Of a stretch of DNA of 64,000 nucleotides, positions 37,001-52,000 are shown one piece after another (within the stretch, counting starts at the first letter, position 1; every line of letters begins with the position of its first letter). Source of the DNA: Anoplopoma fimbria. Its lineage: Eukaryota; Chordata; Actinopteri; Perciformes; Anoplopomatidae. The notes under the pieces are model-generated. The model worked only from the letters and a program-made list of their open reading frames with translations, had not been told where the DNA came from and did not search any database. The stretch spans positions 25,332,522 to 25,396,521 of the forward strand of contig NC_072449.1 in the NCBI RefSeq assembly GCF_027596085.1, given 5' to 3'. The position numbers and the translations under genes were made by a program.

Positions 37001-40000
37001 CAAGAAAATGTATAAAAACCAAAATGGACCGTGCAGAATTGTTAGATGTGAAAACTAATCTGCAGCAAGAATATATTCAAATGAGTTTAGATTTTCCTAA
37101 TGAGTCAGAATATTTAGTTGTCATTCAATTCAGGTTAAAAGTACTGCATGCAGCATGCCAGTTTTAACGGAAATCAACCTATTCAACCATTTCAAACTTA
37201 AAAAGCTGATAAGTAATTTAACAAGCCAGGAGGGATTGATAAAAGTACACATACAAGGGTTGTCTTGATTTAGTAAAGTAGCTAAAAAAACTCATGGAGT
37301 ATTACACCAACACAAGAACTCTGGTCATCTACCTTCTGTTGCTGCTCTTTCTGACTGTTGACACAGCTTTTTAACTTCAAAGGGTAGGATATCTGCTCCA
37401 AGAAGAACTTTGTCTTCACTTAATGAGCAAAATGGTATAGCTTTCAAGGTGTTTTTCACTCTGGTCCATGGTTAAAATGACAATGTTAGCTTTATTTTCA
37501 TAACCTATCAAAGTTACAGATTGTTTGCTTTATTACAGCTATCACCTAAAAGTACACATTTCAATATCAGGGTTCTGCAATTGTTCTTATGCAAGATTGG
37601 AGGATGAACAAGAGATGGAAAGAGAAGCAGGTAGAGGTACAAGGGGATTAAGTATCAGATATCAGAGCTATCATCCGCTAGAGGCTGCTGATGCTACACA
37701 CCTATCGGCCAGATTGCTTTTTGTTTGGTTTTTAAACACAGTATGCTGTTGGCATCAGTCGATTCTTTCAATTAATTGCAAAGCTCACATTGTCTTCTAA
37801 TAGGTCTGTTTACAGAGAAGGGAGATCAAATGGCCTTTGTTTGGTCAGTTAGGTAGAGCCTGGTTGGAGCGGTTCTGTTTGGCAGTGTCACGTTTCACAT
37901 TGTGCAGAGCTGAATGGATATAGGCCTGCTCCTAAGAAAGCTGAAACGCTCCCAGCTCCTATCTGCCAGTGGAATGTGCAGTATTGTTTCTTTCTCGTCT
38001 CTGGGCTACTTGGCAGTAATACAGAGCCCTCTGCCATGGCACTAGCCGCCTCTTCCAAACACCAGTTTAGGACCGTGACTGGGTGGGGACGGATCGGTGA
38101 ATAATCACAATGTCCTGTTCTACTGCCCCAGTAAACATCAAACCATTAGGAACAGAGAGCGCAGGTTGGCAACACTTGCAGTAGACTGGTTACAGAGCTT
38201 CTAGGGAGGGGGGGGGGTGCTCCATCTTGGACTGAAGTTGACAACCTAGAGCCCCCCCAATTAACTGAATGTTTTGTGTCCCTCTCATTCTGCAGATCTT
38301 CCTGTGGGAGCAGAACCTAGAGCAGTTTCACATGGATCAGTTCCGCTTCAGGTGCTACCTAGCCAGCCTGCAAGGTGGAGAGCTGCCCAACCCCAAACGC
38401 CTCCTGGCTGTTGCCTCTCGTCCCACCAAGCTGGCAATGGGCCGACTGGGGATATTCTCTGTGTCTTCCTTCCATGCACTGGTAAATATCACCTTCAACT
38501 TTATCAAATGTCCTCATTTATCTGGTTTTATGAAGAATCGTCATTATATGCTTTTACATAACATCTTAGGTTCACCTCTGTATGCATTTATCTGAAACCA
38601 TCACGAATTAGACTTGAAACCAGTGAATATTTGAGAAACCAATGTGCCAATATGTAGCTCAAGTATGCTTCACTAACACAGACTATAGCTGTTGCAGGGA
38701 TCCAACCTGTAACCCTTTAGTTGTGCCCTTATATTTATAAATTCCTCAGATACTGTATCTCCCTCAAAACACACACTGTCAACTCTTGTACACCAGGTGA
38801 CTCTCCTGGCAGGGCAATTGATTCTAGAAACGCAATGCATTGCTTCAAATCACTTTTTTCCACAATGAGTGCTATTTCGGAGCATGGGTCTCACACAGGG
38901 CATCTGTTGAAGATGTTTTGGTTCAGTTTTGGCCTCCCACTGCTGTACGGAGGTTATGTGCTACACAGCTAAAAGCACCGGTACTACAGGAAAACATTTA
39001 TTTGATTTTTAGAGACGTGTTTGCGGATCGGTGAGGCACCACCAACACAGTGATGTGGGTGTTAGAGCTGCAAGATAGCAGGGTGGGATGTCTAACAAAA
39101 GAGACTCTAACAGCTCCCTCCTCCTCTTTTTTTATCTTGTTCATCCTGTTTTACTCCCCCACTAATTTGCTCCTCTCTTCTTCCACTAATACTTGCATTG
39201 ACCCTATGTCCAAAACTGGCCAAAAAAGTTGTTGTTCACGGAACAAAACGAGACATCATTGAAATCCCTTTTTACGCTTGCTTTTTTTTTTCTAAACAAA
39301 TGAGTAGCCTAGAAATGCCAGGTTGTGTAAGAACCTGCATGTGCCCAGTAATAGTGTGTGAAATAAATGACAGCCCTGTATCTGTATGTCAAAATCATGC
39401 TGATGCACATGCAATCCCTTTTCCTAATTCCTCCTCAGTCTGGTGAGATGCTTCTTGATAAAACCTTTCTATTGCTCATGAAAAACCTACTGTTTGCAAA
39501 TCATTTTTTGATCTGAAACATTGTTTTCCATTGACTGCATTTTTATGCAACCTTCTCTGAGGTCTTATGTTATTTATCATGTGCTGTATTAAGAAATGAT
39601 AATCACGCAAAACGTGATGCGACATTAGGTCAAACACATTGTCGTCCGTGTGTCATTTGGTGTGTTTGAGCCCTGACTGAGTCATTATGTTTTTGCAGGT
39701 GGCAGCTCGCTCAGAGAACGGAGTGAGACGGCGAACACAGGCCATGTCACGTTCCTGCAGCAAGCGTAAGAGCAGGTTCTCCTCCCTCTGGGGTCTGGAT
39801 ACTACCTCAAAGAAAAAAACGAAAGCCCATCCCAGTATCAACCAGGTCTGTGATATTTTACAGTTATTTTCTGACTTAAATGCTATCAGTAGAACTGCCT
39901 TGGCCGCTTAAAGATTTAATTTTGCCTTTTCCTCAAGCATTTATCCTCCACAGCTCTGCTTGAGTTACGACCACTTTAACTCTTTTTTTGACCCAGCAGG

Positions 40001-43000
40001 TCTTTGCTGATGGCGAAGAGCCAGTGAAAAAGCCTGTTGATGGCATATTTGTTGATCCCACCAAGGATAACACAGTAAGGAGGAATCATTCTCTGTGTGC
40101 ATACCTTTGACAGTGAGGGCGAGGGCAAACCGTATGGGAACTTACTAGACTAGATCATAAGTCACCACTGACATCAATGAAATATTAAGTAAGCACCAGA
40201 GACGAGGCCCAGAGGTTACAACTAAAACAGCTATTATTATTTATTTATTTCCTTTTAAGCAAATGCACAATAATTTACTAAACTACATTTAGATTGGAGG
40301 AATGATTAGAACATACTCATACTCAAACTTTTCAGTTAAACATGTTTACAGCGTTAAAATGAATGTGTACTAAAGTAGCGGACTGAATCAGCTTTTTTAA
40401 TGTCTCTGTTCAAAGAAAAGTGAGGGTGGAACTGTGAAAAGCCTTCCCCGGCCCAGCACGGAAAGTGATATCTGGGTCCCTGACCACCTCACCCCCTCCT
40501 GGGTGTGTCTGCCAAATGACCAGCCGGTGTTAACCATCATCCAGCCAGGGGAGTCAGCACTGTGCGTTCTGGAAACCATCTGCAAGGTAACAGTGTGAAA
40601 TGACACGGTCTGGCCTGTTATAACATCCTTTAACTAGACAGAAAAAAGTTTTGCACGGCCAGGAAGTTGAGTAAAAATTTTTAATGGAAGAATCAAATAA
40701 TTTCATTGTAACAAGACTATGGTGCTGTGTAAAAATACAGAATAGCTTTTTGTAATCTTTATTTCTATACACAAAAAAATGTATCTCCCCTCTAATCCTT
40801 TCCTGTCCCTTTTCCTTCATCCCACAGGCTCACCAGCTCGATCCAATCAAGCACTACTTACGACTCAAATTCCTTATCGAAAACCAAGTGCAATTCTACA
40901 TTCCCAAACCAGAAGAGGATGTGTGCGACTTGGTATGTAACTACCTGAATGATCTTATCTCGCTAGTAATTGCATTCAAATTGTGCAAGGAATCACAACA
41001 CCGATAAAACCACAGACCATAGGAGCATACTTCGTTGTAAATTATTAATAGGTTCTGTATTTTTATCCTTTTGATTGCACATCTCTGGAGAAACGCCTGC
41101 CTGGGAGGACCATGCATCAAAACATAAATCTATTCATGGAGAGCCTGTATCTATAGTGACTTTTGTATTACCATCATGTAATCATGATCATCAGAGACCA
41201 TCCTGTATAAAAGACTCTGTTAGAGCTGCTTTGTCTAAGAATACAGAAAATTAACACTCTCTTTCTATGCTGTCAATAACCCACCCACCAGAATATTAAA
41301 AAAATAGGCCGTTGTTTCATGATTTATATAATAACTTCTTTTTGTTCTTCACAGCTTTACAAAGAAATTGAGCTCTGCTCCAAAATTACAAAAGTAATCC
41401 AGTTTGACAGAGATGAATCCTGCATGATCGGTTACGGTAGGAACCATTTAAATGATCCTGTTTCTTTTACATTGACTTCTTAAATTATTTTAGTTTTAGT
41501 AAAGATGCTGATCTCAATGTCAAAGATTTCAAATGTAATGCTGTAGTTTTCTGTGTAAAAAATACTTTTATTTGACCGTCACACAACCAGTTTTTTTTCA
41601 GACTATTCCCATTTGTACTGCATAATTGATATTTTATATAAGAGTCTCCTTTCTCGCTCTCTCTCCTCCTCTTCTCGCCTCTCTGCCTCTCCTTTTCCTC
41701 CTCCAGGTTTCTCCATTTCAGTGGTGGAGGAGGACGGAGTGCAGCAGCTCTACATCACTGATGTGAAGGCGGGCGGATTAGCCTTCGCCAAAGGTTTATT
41801 ACCCTTCATTTCCATCAAATGAACTCACTTTAAATACACTCAATTTGTGTTTTATGAACTGATGAGTAACAGCTAGAGAAAAAATAAATAGAATGTGGGG
41901 TGCATTGGACGTTTTTAAAATGGAGCATTTTTCACAAATCAAGGTCAATAGACTTTTTGTTACTCTCTACATCTCTTTAGAAATGCATTAGCGCATGTTT
42001 TATAATGTGCAGGGAAGGTTTCAGAGAATACAGCAGTTCTCAAGGGCATTGATTACTATAATCATAACCACACTGCCTCTCACTGGCCTTTGTGAAGGAT
42101 GCGGAATACAATGCCCCACAACAGCTGCTTCACATCACCACCTTTAAGAAGTTATACTGCAGGGTTGAGTGATGTCAAATAGTGGAGTTGGTCATAGTGT
42201 AGGTAGAGAATATGCAGTGATGATGTGAAGAAAAAAAAGTGAGATACTCTCTTAGCAGCTGACACTTTACAGGGCAGAGAGGTGGGTCATTCTTTGGCTC
42301 CTAAGGGCAAAGAAAATATAATGAATGTAGTATTTTTACTTTGTATTTGTTTCTTACAATAATGTTGTTATTAGGGGGTTTATTATCTTATTTAGGGGTT
42401 TAATGGCCTGTTAATCAATGCTGAAAATGAGATTGCTGATCCTGTCTAATACTTGGGAAATTAGATACTTTTTATTCAGTGTACTGTCAAATGGCAGGCA
42501 GAAAACTGAATCAAAGCTGATGTTCCCACCTGGCAGGTCTCAATGCAGGGGATGAAATACTTCAGTTGAACGGAAAAGACTCTCACAGTCTCAACTTTTC
42601 GGACATGAAGGTAGCTTTCTCTCAAGCCTCGCTGGCTTTGACAGTCAACACTCTGCCTTCTGTTGACCGCCGTCAGCTCTGCTATCTGCCGCCACGCCGT
42701 TCGGATGCGGAGGAGGATCTCTACACGGACATCTTCTCACAGAGTCAAGGTGAGAAGCGCAGTCAAATACAGCCTGACATGAAATCCAGTCCATCTCAAT
42801 AGTTTGTTTCCCTCATGCATTTAAAGGTGCAACTTGGCACATTCACAGGTCCGATAATAATTAATGAAAAATTACAAAGCAAGGAATTTTTATCTCATGT
42901 ACTGTAGTGCTTTTGAAAATGGCATTCATCGTATTAATAATAAATAAATAAAAATCCATACAGTGTTTCATGAAGCCCATAAATAACTGGTGTGTTTGTT

Positions 43001-46000
43001 GCAGAGGAGATTCTGGACGACGGGGTGGGAATACTGCTTGAGAGCTCAGGAGACAGCCTTGACGACGACTCTGAGATCTTCAGTGAGTTTGAGTGCAGAA
43101 AGGTAAGAGCACAAGTTTATTAATCGTTTGTGAAATCTGATTGAGTATCACAGCAGAAAACATCTGACAGCACATCTTTAAAATGTTTGTGTCCTGTCCT
43201 TGACCTTGCCTTCCACACCATTCCTCTCAACTCTGTGTTATTATGAAAGGATCGCATTAGAACAGTTGGTTTTACCACCGTTTGAGGCACCATCTGTAAC
43301 TGGCTTATTCAATCTTGTTTAGTATAGCTGAGCAGTGTCCATATTAGCCAGGTGTTCATTTCATGCTTCTTGATACAAATCTGCATCAAGTTTCTCCTTT
43401 CCTTTCATGACACACAGCTGTTTTATCTGCACTTTTGTAGGCTCTGACATAATGATAATCAAAGGCTCCTAAATATTAATGTATGCCTACATTGCTGAAT
43501 GAAGTGCCTCTTATGCATTAGAGACTCCAAGCAAAGTGTATTCACTCGAATGTAACAGACAATTGATGGATGCTTGCATTCTAATTGCTTAATTATGTGT
43601 GGTGATTAGGATAATGTAATGAAAGAAGGTGTATTCATTTTAACTCTAAATGAACATTTAGACACAGGTTACAGAATAACAGAGCAGGTTTGGCAAAACG
43701 AGTAAAAATCTCAAAGACCTACATTTCTCTCTTTAGCTATTAAAGTGCTTTGGCTAACAGGAGGATTAATGCTTCTTATACTGAGTAAAAAGAGAGCCTC
43801 ATAGTAATACAAAAAACCCATAAAAATCATTCATAAAAGATATTAAAGCAGTGGCATCTTCTTATTTCTGTAATTAGCTGACTTCAAACAACAACTGGGC
43901 TACTGCTCATGATATTCTGAAAGAAAGTGATACATTTTTGATATATTCTTATCAAACACTTGATCACTACATCATTTCCTTTTGTACCAACTGGATCTAA
44001 GAATCACTGAGATCCTCAGTCATCCCCTTGCCCTACAAATTATGAACTGGTCTAATAACTGCTCTTTTATATTTCTCTCTTTATTCCATCATCTAACTTA
44101 TCGAATATTGTACCAATTCTAGTTAAATGCCTGTGTAAAAATGAATAATAATGACATTATGGATAAGATTTGAATAGTGATATAAATGTAAGATGTGTGC
44201 AAAAAAAGGAAAAAATACTCTGGAGCATTATATCATTGTGGTGGTTTGAGTGATGTATTGTCTCCTTAATTTGCACCTTTTGTTTAAAAAAAAAATGTTT
44301 AAAATGATAATGCTGCCTCTCTCAGTAGCAACACCAACAAAGAGTTTTGTTAAAAAAAAATAGGATAAGAGGACACATCAAAGTCATGAGACTCAATTGT
44401 TACATAAGTCCTGGAATCTACTCGGAGATGGAGGCGGCTAAATGTGTGATATCTGCTGGTGTGATCTGGTGTTTCCTTCAGCTACTGATCTGAACAAGGG
44501 CTTGTTTCTGGGCTTGTAGAACTCGTACCTCATTTGATTTATTACTTATTATTTAATATTTTTTGGCACGCCTACACATTTACCACTCTTCATTTTCATC
44601 CTGCAAAATCTCACACACCAGTCCCTGTATTCACCCTCCACTGCAGCCTGTTCCTTTGCAGCCCCCCTCTCCCCAAGACTCTCCCCCCAACCCTGAAATC
44701 CTGCATTTATATTCTACTGCGGTTTCGCTCACCCAGCCAATCCTGCTCCACCACAACCTTGAGGAGGAGACTCTTTCCCTCCTGCTCCCTTGCTCTATCG
44801 CCGGTCTGGAGGATTATCAAGACTCATTTACAATGCTGCTGGAGTTGGCCAGATCTTCACACTCACACTGTGTGCCTGAGTTTAGAGAAGGGAGAGAGAG
44901 AGAAAACGGCAGAATATCAGTGACAGAACTACAGCAGACTCTGAGGGTGAGAAGAAGGGGAGTTGGAAGGCTGTAGGCACTGGTGGGCGGAGAGGAGGAG
45001 GCTGAGCAGCTTCACTCATCCTTCATCACAAGCACCATAGCACCTTCTCCTTTTTATTTAAACAAGAGGAAAGACAAAAGGGCTGAGACATGAGTTGGAG
45101 AGGCGCAGTACAGACTTGACTTTCTCCTAAGACTGGAATCTTTTTCTCTCTGGCACTTGTCTTGTGTTGACTGTCCACCTGCACACGGCTATGTCCGTGC
45201 TGAAGTGGAGCAAACACAGGAAGCGCTCCGCAGACTCCATATATGACATGCTACATTTGGTGAGATTCCTTCCTTGTATCACTTTTATTTACCTGGCTAG
45301 CTCTTGCTAGTGCTGTGATAGATGGCGAGCTGCTGTTGTCTTATTCCAGTGAGAGTAAAACACCTCTCCTTTTTAGCGTTTGTTTCACACCTCCTCTTTG
45401 CTGCTACAGACGAATAAGAGGAAGCTATGAGTCACTGTTGTGTCGCAGAATTGCCCCATAATCACTGAAGTGCTCCACAGGATGCCAAAATGAAACGCTG
45501 TATGTAGGAGCTGAGTCTCTACAGCTGACTTGGACTTTGTAATAGTCAGAGTCACTGCAACATCGGCCAGGGTAGTTTGTCATGTAGAGTTTTTTTCTCT
45601 CTTGGCACCTCAGTCTGTGATCTTTGGCTTATCTCAGTTTGAGAGGGCAGACGTGCAATTTTCTCTCTTCTCTATCGTGAGTGCTTTCATGTGTTGACAC
45701 AGCTATACAGCTAATCTATATTTCATTCGTTAGTGGAAATGCTTGCCTCTGGCATCTCGTTTTTTGTCCAGTTGTACCCACTAATTATTGTTCTTTTCAT
45801 GTGATGTATAAGGCTTTCATCTCCCCCTTCCTCTCTGTTCTTTCTCTTCACCCTGTCATGTCATGACTGTCCATGCACCCAAAGCTGCCATGGTGTTAAT
45901 TAGTCGAGATTTTGATTGTGAAGACTATGACTGGACTGTCGTTTTGGGCTCAGTGAAACTGGTTGAGCTCAGTTGACTAATTGGACAGGGAAGATTTATT

Positions 46001-49000
46001 TACAGAATTGTTTTTCCCTCTTTTCTTGGCATTACAGTTATTTTTTGGGTTGCAAATTTGAATGCATGCTTCTGCTGACTGTTTTTTAGACTAACCTTCT
46101 TTGCTGTCATATTGCAGTTATATTTGGGCTGAATGTACATTATCATCACATCAGTAAAGTACTAGAGGAACAAATATAGACAGCAACTTGGCTTTTTAAA
46201 ACCTAGCCCTTACCACAGCCTAAATGGTATCGTAAGTAATAAAGATTACATTGCACGTGTTTACTCTAACATTTCTTAATTAGCAAAAACATAAGCGTTG
46301 ACAAAATGCCCTCTTCCAGCAGCTCTTTAACTATAGTTTAAGCTAAGCTAGTATCAGTGCTTTGGATTATAATAAAGGGCATTTAAGCACTTCCCAGTTC
46401 ATCTGTTGATCTGGGAGCTGCCTGGTTATTTCAGGAACATTGTCAAGAGGGACAAACTGCTGTCGTGTCTCACATATGGATGTGTCTGTCTGATTAGATA
46501 ACAATGCTGATAACCATTGTCATTTGCAAAGCTGCATGAAGATGCGTGACTGTCGCAGGATAACAGTGTTCTATTGTTCTTATCATTTTTTGCTTTTATG
46601 TATTTTGAAAAAAGTCTTGAAAAAATATTCATCAGTTATATGAACAATGCAAATCTGTATATGCACTTCTTGTTATGCACAGCAGTGATAACAGACTAGT
46701 AGTTCAGATCTTCATTGGGAGAATTATAACTTTCCATCTTCTGCAGCTGTTTTCAGGCAATATTGTTATTATTTCCCAGAGGAGCTTATAGTTGTGACAA
46801 GATACATTGCTTCTGTCTGACCTATAAAATACTCTCAGTGGTGTCAGTACCTGCTGTTCCTGTTTTGTGTTTGTATTGATGTGAAAAACCAAAATGCCCT
46901 TATTGTTGTTATGACTGGTGAGGCTGTAGCCTGTTGCGAACAGAGTTACTGTGTTACGCCGTGTAGGCTGTTGCTGAGCGGAGTCTATTTTTGTCCAAAA
47001 TGATAGTCTAATGCACATCAGGGCTGGTCTCCCCGGCAACCCATACTGTATGTGGACAGACACTGTTGTGTGTATATTTTGATGCTGTGAAAGAGATGAA
47101 TCATTACACCGCCGATCCGTCAGTAGGAGGAAAACGCCAAGGAAAAGAAGGATGTGAGCGAAAGAGAGAGAGAGGCGGAGAGTCATTGTTATGACAGACT
47201 GAAAATAGACCAAATTAGTGCAAATTACTTTTTTTAGAGCTGCCTATCCACCTCTTTCCAGGCTCACACTGCGCAGTCATGATTCACACCTGCAAGTTAA
47301 TATTTGAGGTGCTGGCTCTGTACTGACTGATCGATATTTCCTTTAATGAGTTCAGGTTGGAGTTACATAACTGCATCCCATTTTTCCTAAACGCTTTTTG
47401 GTAATTTTTTCTTTGTAGAGTACAGAGCAAGTCGCTGCTTTCTGCCGCAGTCTCCATGACATGAATCCCACGGAGTGTGTGTCCTCTTCGCCTAGCCCGG
47501 ACTCACCCTTCCCACCACCGGCAACGCTCCGACAGCTCTCCGATGCTGACAAGCTCCGCAAAGTCATCTGTGAACTCGTGGAGACTGAGCGCACCTATGT
47601 CAAAGTACGTATCACTCATCTTACTTATAAGGAGGCAGTTGTTCTTTGTGAGTGAGCATGTGTTCCTCGTGTTCATCGATCTATGTTCTGTCTGCCTCAG
47701 GTTGTGTTAGCCCTACACATTACCTGTTCCACAAGACCAATCCATATTTATCTCTGTGTCCCAGGAGATATGAGGGGACACAGCTGTGCCCTTGCCTGGA
47801 TATTGCCTAATCGTTTTCTGCCTGGTATAAATGTGGCTTGGACGAATAACTGGGTTAGAGAGGGAATATAATGGGATAATGTCAAGGCCATTTCAAATGT
47901 TTTACCTCAGTACAGGGGGCACGTATGTACTTATTATAGAAATTACATTATGTATGATACATGGTGTATTTTACAATCTTCAAAGGGGATACTTGGGCTA
48001 TTTGTTCTAATTACCCAGACAGAGTCAAACAGACATATGCAAGCATTATATGGGTCTGTGTATGCAGTTTCCAGTAGTGGGACTTTGTAGCTTAACTGCT
48101 ACTGTAATATAGGGGTTGACAAAATAATGGAAAACTAGGTTGGTCATATAAATTTGTGTGTTGGTTAGCAGAGTTTGACTTTGCTGATGCAGTCAATGTT
48201 TAGCACATGTTGCTGTCATTTCTTTAGACACTAAAATATTTGTTCCTATTGTGACCAATTTGGGCACAGGTGATTTTGCCTCTTTGGGGTTTTTTTTTTA
48301 AGCACCTCAAGTTGTTATGACAAATCATACCCACAAGTTTATTAGCATACATTCCTAATGTTTGTGTAATTAATATACTTCAGAATTAAACACTATTTTG
48401 TTTATTCCATGTAAACATTTGCTAACAAAGAACAAACTTATTTTTTAAGATATATGAATAAGATGGACATTTTTAGGCTACTCTTTTTTAAAACCAATTA
48501 TTAGAAAGTGAATAGGAGGTTGTTTGAGTTGATTATTAGATCAACAATAAGAAATAAAGAAACATGTAAATGGTCTATTTCCTTACTTTTTGAAAGAGCT
48601 ACTAATTGATCTCATAGGCTTTCTACAGATCAGCTTCAGTGAATTGTAGCCATAGTCATTTCATTAATTTCCAAACACCTGCTTTCACTTTTTTCTAAGT
48701 GCATCCGCTAGCTCCTCCGTCTGTGATATTGGAAGGACTTTCAGACTATCCCTGCGACTTAATCAGTTTTGTTGTGAGGCATATTTAAGCCTTATGTAAA
48801 GCTGCGGTTTTGTCTCTTTTCCATGTAATGACTTGGGTAACACGCATAATCACACACATAATCAATCACATAATTCACTCTTGTCCCTTAGGATCTCAAT
48901 TGCCTCATCGGGAGATATTTAACCCCACTGCAGAAAGAGACCATCCTCACACAGGATGAGGTATGTAAAATGTTCCCTGTGTGCCTTTGAAACATAGCAA

Positions 49001-52000
49001 GCCTGTACATGCCAACACCGTTTTAAATGTTCTAAGAAAAGAGGGTTACATAATCATGTGAAGAGTAGCCGTATACGAGGACAAGAGGGATGGATGAAGA
49101 GAGGGGGAGGTTTGCAAATTATGTTTTACGTGCATAATGAAATTCATTTGATTGTTTTAAGTTTTGAGCTTTTCCATGCACTAACTGTAGAAATAGACTA
49201 ATATTGGATGTACCAGATAAGGATTCTATTGGATAAATACAAATATATACAAAATAGATATTACAAAAAAACTGTGTAAAAGGAGGAGCTTTAATTTTTG
49301 CTTTGCTCAAATGCCCCTTTCCACCAGCTGGATGTACTATTTGGGAACTTGCCCGAAATGGTGGAGTTTCAGGTGGAGTTTCTCAAGACCCTGGAAGACG
49401 GGACCAGACTAGTTCCTGATCTAGAGAAATTGGAGAGAGTGGATCAGTTTAAGGTATACCCTCTTTGAGAAATACACACCAAAAGATGTGGCTGTAAACA
49501 ACCATTTATTAACACTGTTATAACTACTGGTTGGGTAAATTCTCTTCTCTTTTTCACAGAAAATCCTCTTCTCCCTGGGAGGCTCTTTCCTTTACTATGC
49601 AGATCGTTTTAAAATCTACAGTGCTTTCTGCGCCAGCCACACCAAAGTCCCTAAGGTCCTTGTGAAGGGTGAGTAAATGTGCTCTTTGGTCAACATTCCT
49701 CCTGGGCTCAAAGGAGAGGATGCATTTATCTATCAACCATCTGCTATATCCTGCAAGGCTCCATAAATCTGCTCTGCGGAGTTGTCAGCCAGACAGTTGT
49801 ACATTTGACCTCTGCATACTTTGAAGCTGGTGGCTCTGAGGGCTAAAAGCCCAGCAGCATTGTATAATATATAATAAGCAGTTTTGAACATTTTATTCTC
49901 TAGCTCGAACACCCACTCCCTTTAGCAATCTATGGCTTTGTTTGCTGTCTATGCAATGAGTCAACAGTTATTGGCCATATTGAGTTTGTGAGGTGTTATT
50001 TTTTATAAAGCTGTTTTTAAGGCAGTTAACTGATTATTTCTGCCCGCTGGTGTATGAATGCCTTGAGATAAAATGATTTGTCTACCAAAAGCAGGAAACG
50101 GTTCAGGGTTCTGGGTCTGGGTTCGCACAAGGCCAATATGTTTAAGCCATGAATATCAGACAACATAAGCATCGATTTTCAATAGAATAAGCTTTATTTC
50201 TGTGAATAACATACCTTAATTAAAATAATCTCTGTAGCCCATATAGCAGAACACAGTACACCAATAATTAGTGGAAAGAGCAAAAGAAAATGGATGAGAT
50301 GTCTCGAAGTGTGTTGCATTAAGTGTTTTTTTGGTCATTCCAGCCAAAACCGATACTGATTTCAAGGCCTTCCTGGATGAGCGCAACCCCAAGCAGCAGC
50401 ACTCTTCAACCCTGGAGTCATACCTGATCAAACCCATCCAGAGGGTGCTGAAGTATCCCCTCTTGCTGAAGGAGCTCTACTCGCTCACAGACCCAGAGAG
50501 TGAGGAGCACTACCACCTGGATGGTACGGCCCAGTCAAAAGGCTGACTGAGAAGATGAAATCATTTTGGCAGGGGAGAATGAATACGGTCACAACAATTC
50601 AACGCTAAGAATGTTGTTTTCTGCTTGTCTGCAGTTGCCATGAAAGCCATGAACAAAGTTGCCAGCCACATCAACGAGATGCAGAAGATCCATGAGGAGT
50701 TTGGAGCAGTGTTCGATCTGCTCATCACTGAGCAGAGTGGTGAAAAGAAAGAGGTACGCTGGACAAAAGTGGCTTGGCTCTGTTCTGTCATCTAAAGGGT
50801 ACATGTGGAGTGATTGCTGATATTTAGTTTTTTTGCCAGGTGGCTGATCTGTCTATGGGTGATCTGTTACTCCACACCAGTGTGACCTGGATCAACCCCC
50901 CTGCCTCCCTAGGAAAATGGAAGAAAGAGCCCCAGATTGCCGTATTTGGTATGTCAGAGATGAGTTTCCTCCATGATTATGTAATGAGTTGGGCTAAGTC
51001 ATATGAAGCTTTGATCGACAACTTTTGTGTTTTTTCCATTACCTTTTTAGTCTTCAAAACAGCAGTGGTCTTTGTATGCAAGGAGGGATCAAAGCAGAAA
51101 AAGAAAATGGTATGTTTTTTTCAGAAGTAATAAGCAATCAGCAACACCAGCGCCCGTTTCGAAAATAACCTATTTAGTTAAGGCATTGTAAATTCACGAC
51201 CCACGACCCACTTTAAGAATCTGTCCAGTCGGTCACTTGTAAAACAGACCTTAAGGCTGATTAAACTGGATACAGCTCATTTCACAAGTATAATTTCACA
51301 GGTAAAAAATGCATCGTCCTTTGTTTCAATGATTGTAGGGGGCCTCCCATCGAGTCTCTATATCTTCAGAAGAAAAGGATCCCTTTAGATATCGCCACAT
51401 GATCCCAACTGATGCCCTTCAAGTCAGATCCTTGGCCAATGCAGGTAAACAACTCAATGAATAATGGGCAGTACTGTATTAAAATACATTCTACAAAGTC
51501 CAGAAATGATTATTTCAGAAGATCTCACCAGATTGCTCTGTATGACAGAGATCATATGTGAGTGTTGATTACTTCCTCAGATGGTGAGGGCTCGGCTGTG
51601 TGTGAGATTGTCCACACAAAGTCGGAGTCAGAGGGAAGGCCAGAGAGGACATTTCAGCTGTGCTGTAGGTGAGGGTCTCTTCTAATAGAGGTTGAATTCC
51701 TCTGGAGATTGAAGCTTGTGTGCCACTGATACAGTCCTGTCTGCTGCTATCTACCGAGAGTGACAAACTGATAATGTGCCTTTCTATCTCCCATAGTTCT
51801 CCAGAGAGTAGAAAAGACTTTCTGAAGACAGTACATTCCATCTTGAGGGAAAAGCACCGCAGGCAGCTACTAAAAACGGAGAGTTTACCCCTCAACCAGC
51901 AGTATGTGCCCTTTGGTGGAAAGCGCCTCTGTGCCCTGAAGGGAGCCCGTCCAGCCATAAATAGAGCAGGTAAATGCCAGTCAGTTGCTGCATTCACCTT

